The notes beneath the pieces are model-generated. The model was not told where the DNA came from and did not search any database. It saw only the letters and a list, made by a program, of their open reading frames with translations. From NCBI GenBank assembly GCA_004154925.1, contig QJNS01000046.1, forward strand, positions 310,001 to 374,000: a stretch of 64,000 nt of DNA. The letters run 5' to 3'. The position numbers and the translations under genes are program-made. Position 1 is the stretch's first letter. Each line of letters opens with the position of its first letter. Below are positions 1 through 14,300 of the stretch, piece by piece. The stretch is from Monosporascus cannonballus (taxonomy: Eukaryota > Ascomycota > Sordariomycetes > Xylariales).

Positions 1-3000
1 GTATTCTTTTATAAATTTTGAAATAAAACCAAAATTTACGTTCGTAAATATTATCTTAATATTTTCGTAATAATTAGTATTATAAGTTAATTAAATAATC
101 GGTAATTTTTTAATTTAATTATTTTATTCGTAATTAATATAATATCGTAAATAAATTTTTAAAATTTAATTTATTTATTTTATTTATTTATCCGTTTATA
201 GTTTAAATACGTTGGATAATTTGTAATTTAAGTTAATTTAAACTATAAGGCCTTATTAAATTTTTAATATAAATATTAATTTTTTATTTAATATAATTTT
301 TATTAATAATTTATGTATATTGAAAATATATTTAAAAAAAATATATACTAATTATTCGGCGTTTATATTCTTATAATATGGTAAAAAATAAGAAAATTTC
401 GTAAATCGATCGACGATTACGAAAATACCGTCGTAATGTATTTTCGTAATTAGATTTTCTAATATAGGAAATTTAATAATAAAATTAAATATAATTAAAT
501 ACCATAGTTATTTTGTAATTAATAATAATTATAATTTTCCGTATAATTTATGTCGTTAAGCCTTTGCTTTAATATAAATATCGTATTACCGTATAACTTT
601 TTATATTATTAAATTTATTTTAAGAAAAAAATATATGCGTCGAAATTGTTTTAAAGTTTTGTAAATCTTTAGATATCCATATAATTAATATTCGTATATT
701 TTTTGTATTAAATCTTTTTAATATTTTTCTGGTATTTGTATTTTATTTGTTTTTTAATTTTTTGGAAAACCGTTATTATGCTATTAAATTTTTTAATACA
801 TATCGTAAGGTACCACCCGAATTATCGTAATTTATCGTAAGCGTAAATATTTTTTTGAAGTAATATTAAAAATTATATAATTAATTTTAATTATTTTTTT
901 TTTAAAATTTAATTATTTATTTAAAATATTTATTTTATTATTTTTTAATCTTTTTTTTATAAATAATAACGAAATCGAAATTTGCCAAATTTTTTACGTA
1001 TTTTAATTATTATTTTATAAATTTTTTAATCGTAATAAATTAAGTAAAACTTTAATAATCCGTATAAACCTTAACCTGGTATAAATTTCCTTTTAAAAAA
1101 TACTTAAATTCCCAAAATACTATAATAATAGCTATAAATTCCTTATTTGAAATACCATTATTAAATTCGGCTTTTTTTAACTTATACGAAAAAAATATAA
1201 TAAAATATAATTTACCTTAATTATTTCATTATCCGATTATTACGTTTAAGGCATAATCCGAAATATCGGTTTTTAATTTAATAAAGCAATTTAAATCGTA
1301 TATAATTAATATTAATTTGTTAATAATTATATCTTTAATATTTTAAAATAATTTTTTTATATTTAATATTTATTTAAATTCTTTTTTTTATAAAATTTAT
1401 TAAAGATATAATTATTTTGCTAAAATTTCGAATAAGTTTTTTGTAATAATTAACGAATTTAAAAAATATTTATATTTCCTTAATTATTATTAACGTTTAT
1501 TATTTTATAATTATAATTATTTTTTTAAAATTTATTTTAATATATTTTAAAATAATAATATATTTTAAATATTTTATTTTTTATATATATAATTAATTTT
1601 TTTTTGCGTTAATAAGTAATTTTACGTTTTATAAAGCTTAAAAAACTTTATAAATATATTTTGAATATATTTTTTCTGTTTTTAAGAAATTAAAAATATC
1701 GTTAAGATAATATATAACGAAAATATCGAAATATTTTCGTAATACATAATTAATTATTTATTAGAAAATTATTAATATATTCGTATGTTTTATTAATATA
1801 ATTAAATATTTAAATAATCCGTATTTCGTTTTAAAAATTATTTTTTATTTATATCCTTTTTTAATTTTAATAAAATTATATTTATCTTTAAAATCGAATA
1901 TTATAAATTATTTAATTCCATAAAATCGGTTTTTTATTTCTGTAATTAAAAATAATAATAGTCGGTTTTTGATTATAATATTATTTAATTATCAATAATT
2001 AACTTTAAATCGTAATTTTTTATTTTTTTTAAGTACGAAAAATATCGGATATTTTGCCGGTAATTTCGAAAATCAAATTTATCTTTTTTATAACCGATTT
2101 TCCAAATATTTTCTGAAAGTACGTAATTCGTTTTTATTAAAATTGTAAATAAGGTAAAACTTTATTAAAAACTTTTCCTTAAAAATTATATTATAATCTT
2201 ATTTATTATGTTTTAATTATTTCGTATCGAATTCCTTTTTAAAAAACTATTCGTATTTATAATATTATAATAATATATTAATTAAATTTTTTAATTTTTT
2301 AAATTGTTATTCTTATTAATTTAAATCGTTATTTAATTATTTTAATTTTATTTTAATAATAATAATAATATATTATATTTTTTTTAATACCCGTTTTTTT
2401 TTATATTTTATTTTTTTAAGTAATAAAGTATTTATCGTATCTTTATACTTATATTTATGGTTATCGTCAATCAAATATTAAAATCTTAATTTTCTTTTTT
2501 TATTTATTAATAAAAAATAAAATAAATTTTATTTAGCCAATTTCGCCATTAATTAAAACTTTATATTAATATATTTATAATAATCTTAAAATTATATCGT
2601 AATTTCCAAATAAAACGATATTAAAATTAATTATTTAATATTATTTTTTAATAAAAATTTCGAAATAATTAATTTTATATATAATTTTTTTGTTATCGTA
2701 AGTAAATTTTTGATTTTCGGTATTCGTTATTATATAAAATTTTAATTTATATTTTTATAATAATTTAAACTTTTTAACCATATTTAGTATAATATAATTT
2801 TCGTTTAAAACTCCGTAATCCATTATTATAATATATTAATATGTTTTAATTTATATATTCAAAATATTAAAATTATTAACGTTTTTTATTGTTATATTTA
2901 AAGTTTTTTTTAGGAATTCCCCTTAATTCCTTTAAGTCTTATTATTTTGTAATTTTTTTATAAATGATTTTTTTTTTAATCTTTATTCGAATTTATCGAA

Positions 3001-4778
3001 TTTTATTTATATTTCTATATATAACGTATTAAGTTATTATATTTATCGTTATTATTAATATATTATTTTTTAAAATTATATTAATTATTTTTAATTTTTT
3101 ATAATTTTTTTCTTTATCGAATAAATTATTTTTTTATATTTACGATTATATCCTATTATACGTTATTTTGGTTATCGTTTTAAAAATGTTTTATAAATTA
3201 ACGTATTTTTTTTAATAATTTTTTTTTAAGAATTTATAATAAATATTAACTGAAAATAAAAATCCGTAATAATTTTTTAATAATATTTTTTACCGTATAT
3301 TAAATTAATTCCTTTTCCGTTTAATAATTATATTATTTATAATAATAAAAAAAGTTTTTTTATAAATATTATTTTTTTTTAAATTAATTTTTTATTTCGA
3401 TTAATTATTAAATATTTTTAAGGTTATAATTTAAAATTATTGATATTATTATTTATTATTTTTATTATATTTAGTACGGGTTAAAAAATTAAATCCCTTA
3501 TAATATATATAAATAATTTATATGTAAATATATTATTTTTATTTTTTGTAATCGGAAAATTCTTGTCGTCGACAGTATATAACGTATATTTTGCCGTATC
3601 GATTAAATATTTTGGGATCAAATTATTTTATTTAATCCCGGTATTTATATAATTATTTTTATAACGTTTTTTATTATATTTATAATACTTATCGAATTAG
3701 TTTTTTAATTTTTTATATTTTTCGTTAGATCTTTTATCGTAATAATTTTAATTAGCCCTTTTATTTAAAGCCTAATACGTATTTAATTTAAATTATATTA
3801 ATCACCTTATTATTATTTTCTTAATTATTTTTAAATTATTTTTCCGGTATAAAGATTTAATTATTTTATTATAACGTTTTAGGTTTTTTATATTTATAAA
3901 TTTTATATCTTATTTTGCCATAATTAAAATATTTAATCTGGCTTTAATTTTATCTATAGGTAATATTAAGTTTTATAAATTTTGGCGCCGTTTTATAAAA
4001 AATAAAAAGTATATTTTTTTTTGGTTAAATTTATTATATTTTAAATGTAAGGTATATTATTTTTTTTTATCGTTTTTCAAATTATTAATTATTAATTTTA
4101 ATTATTTTTGTAATATATCGATTTAAAATAATTAATTATTTAATCCGAATAATTTTATTTTTTATATTATCTTTTAACTTTTTATAAAATATGTTAATAA
4201 AAATATCGGTTTCGTTATTTTTTTATCCGGCTTTAACCGCAAAATTTTTAAAAATTACGGCGTATTTAAATATAAATTCTTTTTATCGAAATTATAAAAA
4301 TTATTAAATCCTTAATTATTTTTTATTTAAATTACCGAAATTATTGCATATTTTATTTTCGAAATTAATATAAATTAAAAAAATCTTTTTAATAAAATTT
4401 TCTTTATTTATATTTTTTATTTCCAAGAAATTTTTTATTATAGGTTTAAGTTAATTAACCGTATTTTTTATTACGTATATTTTTATTATTAGGATTATAT
4501 CCGTTATATTATTAAAATTTAAAAAACGAAAATAAATTCGTACCTAAATTAAAAAAGTTTAAAAGTTATTTTTTTATCGTAAGGTTCTGGTTTTTTCGGT
4601 TTTATACGGGCGAAAAGAAATTAGGTAAACGTAATTTTAAATTATCGAATTCTTTTTTTAATTTCCGAATTCGAACCTAAAATTATTAAATAAAGTTTTC
4701 CTAAATATTAATTAATATTTTAATAATATTAAATATTACTTTAAATTTAACGGTATTATTAAATAAAAATTTATAACA
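1..4778 (-). mobile_element. Ty3/gypsy chromovirus copy A, internal region, cut by window start, RIP-degraded
   Basis: Coding direction is right to left. The reverse-transcriptase core is legible on the minus strand at 1,692-1,718, reading V-I-Y-Y-L-N-D-I-F, a RIP-altered form of the gypsy Y-x-D-D box (the box itself at 1,698-1,709). The stretch is collinear with copy B (for example 400-480 matches 6,885-6,965) and is the inverse of copy C (4,540-4,690 matches 11,440-11,590 inverted). The 3' end, with integrase C-terminus, chromodomain and 3' LTR, lies left of the window. Many stop codons make it non-functional. Confidence 0.85.
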
Positions 4779-5285
4779 TATAATAATTTAACGGTTTAAT
4801 TAATTATTTAACTTTCAGTTAACGGATTTATATTAATAAAAATATTATAAAAATTTAAATAATAAATATAATAACATATTATGTTTCGTAATATTAAAAA
4901 TATTTTAAATAACGAAATATTATTATAAATTAAAATTATTTAAATTATAGAAATAATAAACGTATATATTTTTTTAATTAAATTATTATCAATAAATTAA
5001 TAATTTAATTTATTAGTTTATTATTAGTAAATTAGTAATCTAATTTATTAGCTTATTACCAATAAATTAATAATTTATTATATAACCTAATTTATATAAT
5101 ATTTTTGGTTTTTTCCGTTATAATTATTTTTAAAGGCCGTAATTTTTCAAGTTATAATATTAAAGTTATTTTTAATTATTAATGATTACTGGTTTAGTAA
5201 TAATTTTTATTATATAACCCAGAAGGTGGCCCGTATGTTCCTTGCCTAACCGTTTTTTAAGACCGGAATTTATTAAGTCGTAATA
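4779..5285 (-). repeat. LTR shared by gypsy copies A and B
   Basis: A single LTR serves as 5' LTR of copy A and 3' LTR of copy B, both on the minus strand. Read on the minus strand it starts at 5,285 with TATTACGACT, the RIP-changed form of TGTTACGACC seen in the best-preserved LTR (5' LTR of copy D, ending at 43,494). Its other end is placed near 4,779 by alignment to the copy C LTRs. It is about 507 bp against about 375-390 bp for the others, partly because of an internal 35-bp tandem repeat. An LTR-internal-LTR-internal arrangement is the usual product of unequal recombination or of insertion into an LTR. Confidence 0.7.
4989..5083. repeat. 35-bp tandem repeat, about 2.6 copies, inside the A/B LTR
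   Basis: Two successive units of about 35 bp and a partial third share the pattern AATAAATTAATAATTTA followed by ATTTATTAG and TTATTA. The copy C and D LTRs lack this array, so it is a local expansion and accounts for much of the extra length of this LTR. Confidence 0.6.
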
Positions 5286-8200
5286 CGATTTCCCTTTTTC
5301 CTAAATCTTACTTTTAAATTTTCTTTTCCCCTTTTTCGTTTAATAATTATCCTTTTTTTTGTTTTTAATTATGTTATTTCGTATTTTTAAAATTCGTTAC
5401 GTTTTCCGTTTTTTTATAGTTTGTTATATTAACCTTATAAAAACCTTTAACAAATTTAATTATAAAGTTATATTTTACTTTTATTATTTTTCGAAAAACA
5501 TAAAATATAAAATAATGTAAAATATTTTAAAATATAAAGAATATATTAATTAAAATTGATTTTATAATAATACCGGCATATTTATTTTAGTTTTTTAAAA
5601 TATTCGTTACGAATATTATTATTTAAAACGTAAAAATATATTTATTAAAAAATAATTATTAAAATTTTCATAATTTTATTTTAAAACTTAACGTAAATAT
5701 CTAAAAAAATAAATAAAGTTTTTTTTGATTTTATTTATTTACGTAAATAAAAAGGATTAATTTGTTCGAAAAATATTATTATAATATAATATAAATTTTA
5801 ATTATTAAATAAATTAAAAAAATAAAAGTTTTAAAAATAAAAATAATTAAATATTATTATTATAATTATTACGTTAATATATATTACGGCTAATTAACCC
5901 GATATCTTAATTACCGATTAGTTAACTGTTAATTAAAATACGTTTATTATTATAAATAAAAAATTTTTAATAAACGTAAGGCGTTAATAAGGTTTTTAAT
6001 AAGTTTTTAGGTATTTTCGGAATTTAAATATTTTTTTTATTTAATTAGGTATTAAATAAATCCGTTTTATTTTTGTATATCGAAAATTTTTTTTATTTCG
6101 TATATTTATTTATTTTTTATTTCCATATTAATTTATATTATATATATTTTAATTATATTTATTATTAATTCGAATAAAAAACATAATAAATTAAATAAAA
6201 TTTAACTTTTAATAAAAATTCTAATTAATAATTATTTTTTAAGATTTTTTTAGCCATTTTATATAAACCGATATATTTAAAATCGAATATTTTATTAAGT
6301 TATTTTATTTAAATATATTATATAATAAAAAAATTATTTTCCTTTTTTCGAATATTAATTTTTTACCTTTTTTAATTATAATATTTATTTATTTAATTTC
6401 GTATATTTTTTAAGTTAATCCTTATTTATTTATATAATTATCTGAATTTTTTTAATATAAAAAATATTTTAATATTAATTAAACCGTTATTACGTATTTT
6501 TTTATAAATTTTTAAGGCAAAATTAAATTTTATATTTATTAATATTATTTTAATATTTATATAATAATTAGTATTATAAATTAATTATATAATTAAAAAT
6601 TTCTTTATTTAATTATTTTACTTTTAATTAATATAATATTATAAAAAAATTTATAAAATTTAATTTATTTTATTTATTTATTTATTTATTTAAAGCTTAA
6701 ATATGTTAAATAATTTATAATTTAAGCCGATTTATATTATTAAATTTTTTTAAAATTTAAATATAAATATTGATCTTTATTTAATATAATTTTTATTAAT
6801 AATCCCTATACGTTAAAAATATATTAAAAAAATATATATTAATTATTTAGCGTTTATATCCTTATAATATAATAAAAAATAAAAAATTTCGTAAATCGAT
6901 CGACGATTACGAAAATATTATTATAATATATTCCTATAATTAGATTTTTTGATATAAAAAATTTAATAATAAATTAAATATAATTAAATATTATAATCGT
7001 TTTATAATTAATAATAATTATAATTTTCCATATAATTTATATTATTAAATTTTTATTTTGGCGCAAATATTATATTATTATATAATCTTTTATATTGGTA
7101 ATTTTATTTTAAAAAGGAATATATATATCGAAATTGTTTTAAAGTTTTATAAATCTTTAAATATCCGTATAATTAATATTTATATATTTTTCGTATTAAA
7201 TCTTTTTGGTATTTTTTTAAAATTTATATTTTATTTATTTTTAGGTTTTTTAAGAAATTATCGTTATATTATTAAATTTTCTGATATATATTTAAAAATA
7301 TTATTTATATTATCGTAATTTATTATAAACGTAAATATCTTTTTATAATAATATCGAAAATTATATAATTAATTTTAATTAATTTTTTTTCGAAATTTAA
7401 TTATTTATTTAAAATATATATTTTGCCGTTATTTGATTTTTTATGGATAATAATAAATTTTAAGTTCGCCAATTTTTTCGTATATTTTAATTTTTGTCCT
7501 AAAAGCTTTTTAATTATAATAAATTAAGTAAAATATTAATAATCCGAATAAACCTTAATTTGGTATCAGCTTTTTTTTAAAAAAAACTTAAATTTTCAAA
7601 ATATTATTATAATAATTATAAATTTCTTTTTTGGAATACCGTAATTAAATTCGGTTCTTTTTAATTTATACGAAAAAAACATAATAAGATATAATTTACT
7701 TTAATTATCTTATTATCCGATTATTATGTTTAACGCGTAATTCGAAATATCGGTTTTTAATTTAACAAAATAATTTAAATTATATATAATTAGTATTAAT
7801 TTGTTAATAATTACATCCTTAATATTTTAAAATACGTTTTTTGTATTTAACACTTATTTAAAAAATCTTTTCGTAAAATTTATTAAAAGTATAATTATTT
7901 TGTTAAAATTTCGAATAAATTTTTATAATAAATAACGAATTTAAAAAATACCTATATTTCTTTAATTATTATTAACATTTGCTATTTTATAATTATAACG
8001 ATTTTTTTAAGATTTATTTTAATATATTTTAAAATAATAATATATCCCAAATATTTTATTTTTTATCTATAAAATTAACTTTTTTTTGCATTAAGAAATA
8101 ACCTTACGTTTTATAAAATTTAAAGAATTTTATAAACGTATTTTACGTATATTTTTTTTTAAAAAAAATAAAAATATTGTCGAAATAACAAATAATAAAA

Positions 8201-10947
8201 ATATCAAAATATTTTTATAATACGTAATTAATTATTTGCTAAAAGGTTATTAATATTTTTATAAATCCTATTAATATAATTAAATATTTAAATAATTCGT
8301 ATTTTTTTTTAATTTTAATAAATTTATATTTATTTTTAAAATTAAACGTTATAAGTTATTTAATTTTATAAAATCGGTTATTTATTTTTATAATTAAAGA
8401 TAATAATATTTAATTTTTAATATTAATATTATTTAATTACCAATAATTAATTATAAATCGTAATTTTTCGTTTTCCTTTCGGTATAAAGAATATAAAATA
8501 TTTTCTTTATGATTTCGAAAATCGGATTTATTTTTTTTATAACCGGTTTTCCAGGTATTTTTTAAAAATACGTAATTTATTTCCGTTAAAGTTATAAATA
8601 AAGTAAAATTTTATTAAAAATTATTTGTAAAAATTATTTTAAAATTTTATTCATTATATTCTAATAATTTTGATTAAGTTTTTTTTTAAAAAGTTATTTA
8701 TATTTATATTATTATAATAATATATTAATTAAATCTTTTAATTCCTTAAGTTATTATTTTTATTATTCCAAATCATTATTTAATTATTTTAATTTTGTTT
8801 TAATAATAATAATAATATGTCGTATTTTTTTGATATCCATTTTTTTCTTTATATTTTATTATTTTAAGTAATAAGGTATTTATTGTATTTTTATGCTTAT
8901 ATTTATTATTATTATTAATTAAATATTAATATCTTAATTCATTTTTCATTTATTAATAAAAAATAAAATAAATTTTATTTAATTAATTTTGTTATTAAAT
9001 AAAATTTAATATTAATATATTTATAATAATCCTAAAATTATATCGTAATTCCCGAATAAAATAATATCGAAATTAATTATTTAATATTATTTTTTATTAT
9101 AAATTTCGAAATAATTAATTTTGCGTATATTTTTTTATTATCGTAAACAAATTCCTAAATTTCGATATTCGTTATTATATAAGGTTTTAATTTATATCTT
9201 TATTATAATTTAAACTTATTAATTATATTAAATATAATATAATTTTTGCTTAAAAATTAATAATTTATTTTTACGGTACATTAATATATTTTAATTTATA
9301 TATTTAACGTAATAAAGTTATTAACGTTTTTTATTATCGCATTTAAAGCTTTTTTCGAAAATCCTTTTTATTTTCTTTAGGTTTCGTTATTTTACAGCTT
9401 TTTTATAAGTAATTTTTTTAAATTCCTATTTAAATTTATCGAACCTTATTTATATTCTTTTTATTTAACGTATTAAATAATTATATTTATCGTTATTACC
9501 GGCGTATTATTTATTTAAATCGTATTAATTATTTTTATTTTTTTATAATTTTTTTCCTTATTAAATAAATTATTTTTTTATATTTGCAATTATATTTTAT
9601 TATGTATTATTTTGGTTATAATTTTAAAGTTTTTTTATAAATTTATATATATTTCTTTTAATATTTTTTTAAAGGTTTATAATAAATATTAATTAAAAAT
9701 AAAAATCCGTAATAACGTTTTAATAATATTTTTTTACCATACGTTAAATTATTTTTTTCTGTTTAATTATTATATTATATATAATAACAAAAAAGGTTTT
9801 ATTATGGATATTATTTTTTTTCGAATTAATTTTCTATTTTAACTAATTGTTAAATACTTTTTAAAATTATAATTCGAAATTATTCCTATTATTATTTATT
9901 GTTTTTATTATTTTTAATATGGTTTAAAAAATTAAATCCTTTATAATATATATAAGTAATTTATTTATAAATATATTATTTCTTTTTTTCGTAATTGGGA
10001 TATTTTCGTTATTAATAATATATAATATATATTTTATTATATAAATTACGAATTCCGGAATAAACTTTTTTTATTTAATTCTAATATTCGCATAATTATT
10101 TTTATTATATTTTTTATTATATTTGCAATAACCGTTAAGTTAATTTTTTAAGTTTTTATATTTTCTCTTAAATTTTTATCGTAATAATCGTTATTAGATT
10201 TTTTATTATAAACCGAAAATATATTTGGTTTAAATTAAATTAATAATTTTGTTTTTATTTTCTAAATTATTCCTTAATTATTTTTCCGGGATAAAGATCT
10301 AATTATTTTATTATAACTTTTTATGCTTTTTGTATTTATAAGCCTTATATCCCATTTTATTATAATTAAAATTTTTAATTTAGCTTTAATTTTATTTATA
10401 AGTAATATCAAATTCCGTAAGTCTTAATAACGTTTTATAAAAAATAAAAAATATATTTTATTTTTTCCCTTAATTAAACTTATTATATCCCGAATATAAA
10501 ATATATTATTTTTTTTATCGTTTTTTAAATTATTAATTATTAATTTTAATTATTTTTACGATATACCGGATTAAAGTAATTAATTATTTAATTTAAATAA
10601 ATTTATTTTTTATATTATTTTTTAATTTTTTATAAAATATATCGATATAAACGTTAATTTCGTTATTTTTTTATCCGGTTTTGGCTATAAAATATTTAAA
10701 GATTACGGCATATTTAAATACAGATTTTTTTTATCGGAATTGTAAAAATTATTAAGCCGTAAATTATTTTTTATCTAGATTACCGAAATTATTGCGTATT
10801 TTGTTTTTAAAATTAATATAAAATAAAAAAAATTTATTAAAAAATTTTTTTTATCCGGTTTTTTTATTTTTAAGAAATTCTTTATAATGGCCTTAAATTA
10901 ATTAACCGTATTTTTTATTAAGTATACTTTTATTATTAGGACTTTAT
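5286..10947 (-). mobile_element. Ty3/gypsy chromovirus copy B, internal region, 5' end lost, RIP-degraded
   Basis: This copy runs right to left from about 10,947 to the LTR at 5,285. The RT core reads Y-F-D-N on the minus strand at 8,176-8,187. The integrase C-terminal region corresponds to about 6,240-6,330, the inverse of 16,260-16,400 in copy C. It matches copy A up to about 10,947, where the LTR of copy C starts. The expected 5' part of copy B is not found beyond copy C, so it was truncated or deleted when C arrived. No reading frame is intact; the short frame at 7,058-7,318 is RIP debris. Confidence 0.83.
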
Positions 10948-11324
10948 TATTATAACCTAAATTAACTGGGCTTACGAAAACGGTCTAATTAAAATTACAA
11001 AATTATGCTAATTTAAAGTTACGTAATTAATATTTAACAAATTTTAATTAAGTATAATTAAATAATATTAAATAATTATTTAATAAGGTTTTGTTAAATA
11101 AAAATAAATAATAATAAAAAAATTAAAATATATATATTTATTATTTTTAAAATTTAAATAATATTAATTTATAATATTTATTAATATTAATCGTTTATAT
11201 TAATAAATTATGACAAAATATAATATATTATTATATTTATTACTTAAATTCCTATAATATTTTTATTAATATAAATCCGTTAATTTAAGATTTAATAATT
11301 AATTAAATTAAATAATTCGTTATA
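10948..11324 (+). repeat. 5' LTR of gypsy copy C
   Basis: It starts TATTATAACC and keeps the block AAACGGTC 30 bases in, exactly where the unmutated LTR of copy D has it; the first 38 bases align without gaps. It ends near 11,324 (GTTATA, presumably from a CA terminus by RIP). Length is about 377 bp. Confidence 0.75.
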
Positions 11325-14300
11325 CGTTATAAGTTTTTATTTAATAATACCGTTAAATTTTAAATAATATTTAATATTATTAAAATATTAATTAATATTT
11401 AAAAAAATTTTATTTAATAACTTTAAGTTCGAATTCGGGAATTAAAAATAAAAGTTCGATAACTTAGGGCTACGTTATTTACCCAAATTTTTTTTATTTG
11501 CATAAAACCAAAAAAACCAAAACCTTATAATAAAAAAAATAACCTTTAAACCTTTTTAATTTAAATACGAATTTATTTTTATTTTTTAAACCTTAATAAT
11601 TTAACAAATATAATTAATTAATTTAAATTTATTATAAGAAATTTCTTAAAAATAAAAAAGCCGAATAAAAAACATTTTATTAATAAAATCTTTTTATTTT
11701 ATATTAATTTCAAAAATAAAATATGTAATAATTTCGATAATTTGGATAAAAAACGATTTACGGCTTAATAACTATTGTAATTCCGACAAAAAGAACCCGT
11801 ATCTAAATACGCCATAACCTTTAAAAATTTTGCGATTAAAGCAGAATAAAAAAATAATAAAGTTAATACCTTTATTGATATATTTTATAAAATATTAAAA
11901 AATAATATAAAAAATAAAATTATTTAAATTAAATAATTAATTATTTTAAACCGATATATTATAAAAATAATTAAGATTAATAATTAACGATTTAAAAAAC
12001 GATAAAACAATAATATACCTTATATTTAAAATATAAGAAATTTAATTAAAAAAAATAAAACGTATTTTTTATTATTTATAAAACGGTATTAGAATTTATG
12101 GATTTCGGCGTTACCTATAAATAAAATTGGAATTAAATTAAATACTTTAATTACGGCAAAATAAAATATTAAGTTTATAAATGTAAAAAACTTAAAGAAT
12201 TATAGTAAAATTAGATCTTTATACCGGAAAAATAATTTAAAAATAATTAAGGAAATAATAATAAAATTATTAATATAATTTATACAAAATATATAACAAA
12301 TTTATAATAAAAAGTTTAATAAAAATTATTATGATAAAAAATTTAACGAAAAATACAAAAAATTAAAAAATTAATTTAATAAATATTATAAACAAAATAA
12401 AAAACGTTACGAAAATAATTATGCAAATATTAAAATTAAATCAAAAAAGTTTATCCCGGAATTTTTAATCGATACGGCAAAATATACGCCATATATTGTT
12501 AATAACGAAAATATCCTAATTACGAAAAATGGAAATAATATATTTATAAATAAATTATTTATATATATTATAAAAAATTCGGTTTCTTAAATCGTACCGA
12601 AAATAATAAAAACGATTTATAATAATATCGATAATTTCGAATTATAAACTTAAAAAATATTTAATATTTAATTAAAATAAAAAATTAATCCGAAAAAAAA
12701 TAATATTTTTAGGAAAACTTTTTTTATTATTATAAATAATATAATTATTAAATAGAAAAGGAATTAATTTAACGTACGGTAAAAAAATATTATCAAAAGG
12801 TTATTACGGATTTTTATTTTCAATTAATATTTATTATAAATTTTTTTAAAAAAAAGTTATTAAAAAAATACGTTAATTTATAAAATAATTTTAAAATAAT
12901 AATTAAAATAATATATAATAAGATATAACCGTAAATATAAGAAAATAATTTATTTAATAAAAATAAATTATAAAAATATTAAAAATAATTAATCTAATTT
13001 AAAAAAATAATACGCCGATAATAACGATTAATATAATAACTTAATATATTAAATAAAAAAATATAAATAAAATTCGATAAATTCGAATAAATATTAAAAA
13101 GAATTGTTTTTAAAAAAGCCATAAAATAATAAAACTTAAAGGAATTAAAGGGAATTTTTAAAAAAGGCTTTAAACGCAATAATAAAAAATATTAATGATT
13201 TTATTTTTTTAGATATATAAATGCGAACGTATTAATATATTATAATAATAAATTACGGAATTTTAAGCGGAAATTATATTATACCGAATATAATTAATAT
13301 ATTTAAATTATTATAAAAATATAAATTAAAACCTTATATAATAATAAATACCAAAAATTAAAAATTCGTTTACGATAATAAAAAAATTATATACGAAATT
13401 AATTATTTTGAAATTTTTATTAAAAAATAATATTAAATAGTTAATATTAATATTATTTTATTTAAAAATTACGATATAATTTTAAAATTACTATAAATAT
13501 ATTAATACGGAATTATTATTAACGAAAAAATTAATTAAATAAAATTAATTTTATTTTTTATTATTAAATAAAAAAAAATTAAAATTTTAATATTAAATTA
13601 ATAATAATAATAAATATAGGTATAAAAATACGATAAATACTTTATTACTTAAAAAAATAAAATATAAAAAAAAAATAAATATTAAAAATAAATACGATAT
13701 ATCGTTATTATTATTAAAGCAAAATTAAAATAATTAAATAATAATTTAAAATAATAAAAATAATAACTTAAAAAATTAAAAATTTTAATTAATACATTAT
13801 TGCAATATTATAAATACAAATAACTTTTTAAAAAAAAGTTCGATACAAAATTATTAAAATATAACGAATAAAATTACGAAATAATTTTTAAAAAAGAATT
13901 TTTAACGAAATTTTACCTTATTTATAATTTTAATAAAAATAAATTACGTATTTTTAAAAAATATCTAAAAAATTAATTATAAAAAAATAAATTCGACCTT
14001 CGAAATTATTAATAAAATATTTAATATTTTCCGTACTTAAAAAAAATAAAAAATTATAATTTTTAATTAATTATCGATAATTATATAATATTATTATTAA
14101 AAATTAAATATTATTATTTTTAATTACAAAAATAAAAAATTAATTTTACGGAATTAAATAATTTATAATATTTGATTTTAAAAATAAATATAATTTTATT
14201 AAAATTAAAAAAAAAATACGGATAAAAAATAAGATTTAAGATAAAATACAAATTATTTAAGTATTTAACTATATTAATAAAATTTACGAACGTATTAATA

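Noticed and set aside
7058..7318. 86-codon plus-strand frame in the AT-rich block
   Set aside because: Composed of Ile, Tyr, Phe, Leu and Lys only, lies antisense to gypsy copy B and equals RIP debris found in copy A; not a gene.
12462..12520. Protease motif of copy C suggesting a Ty1/copia element
   Set aside because: Integrase C-terminus and chromodomain lie after the reverse transcriptase, which is the gypsy order; a D-T/S-G-x protease motif occurs in both groups.
12994..13179. 61-codon minus-strand frame
   Set aside because: Low-complexity frame inside gypsy copy C, opposite to the coding direction of the element.
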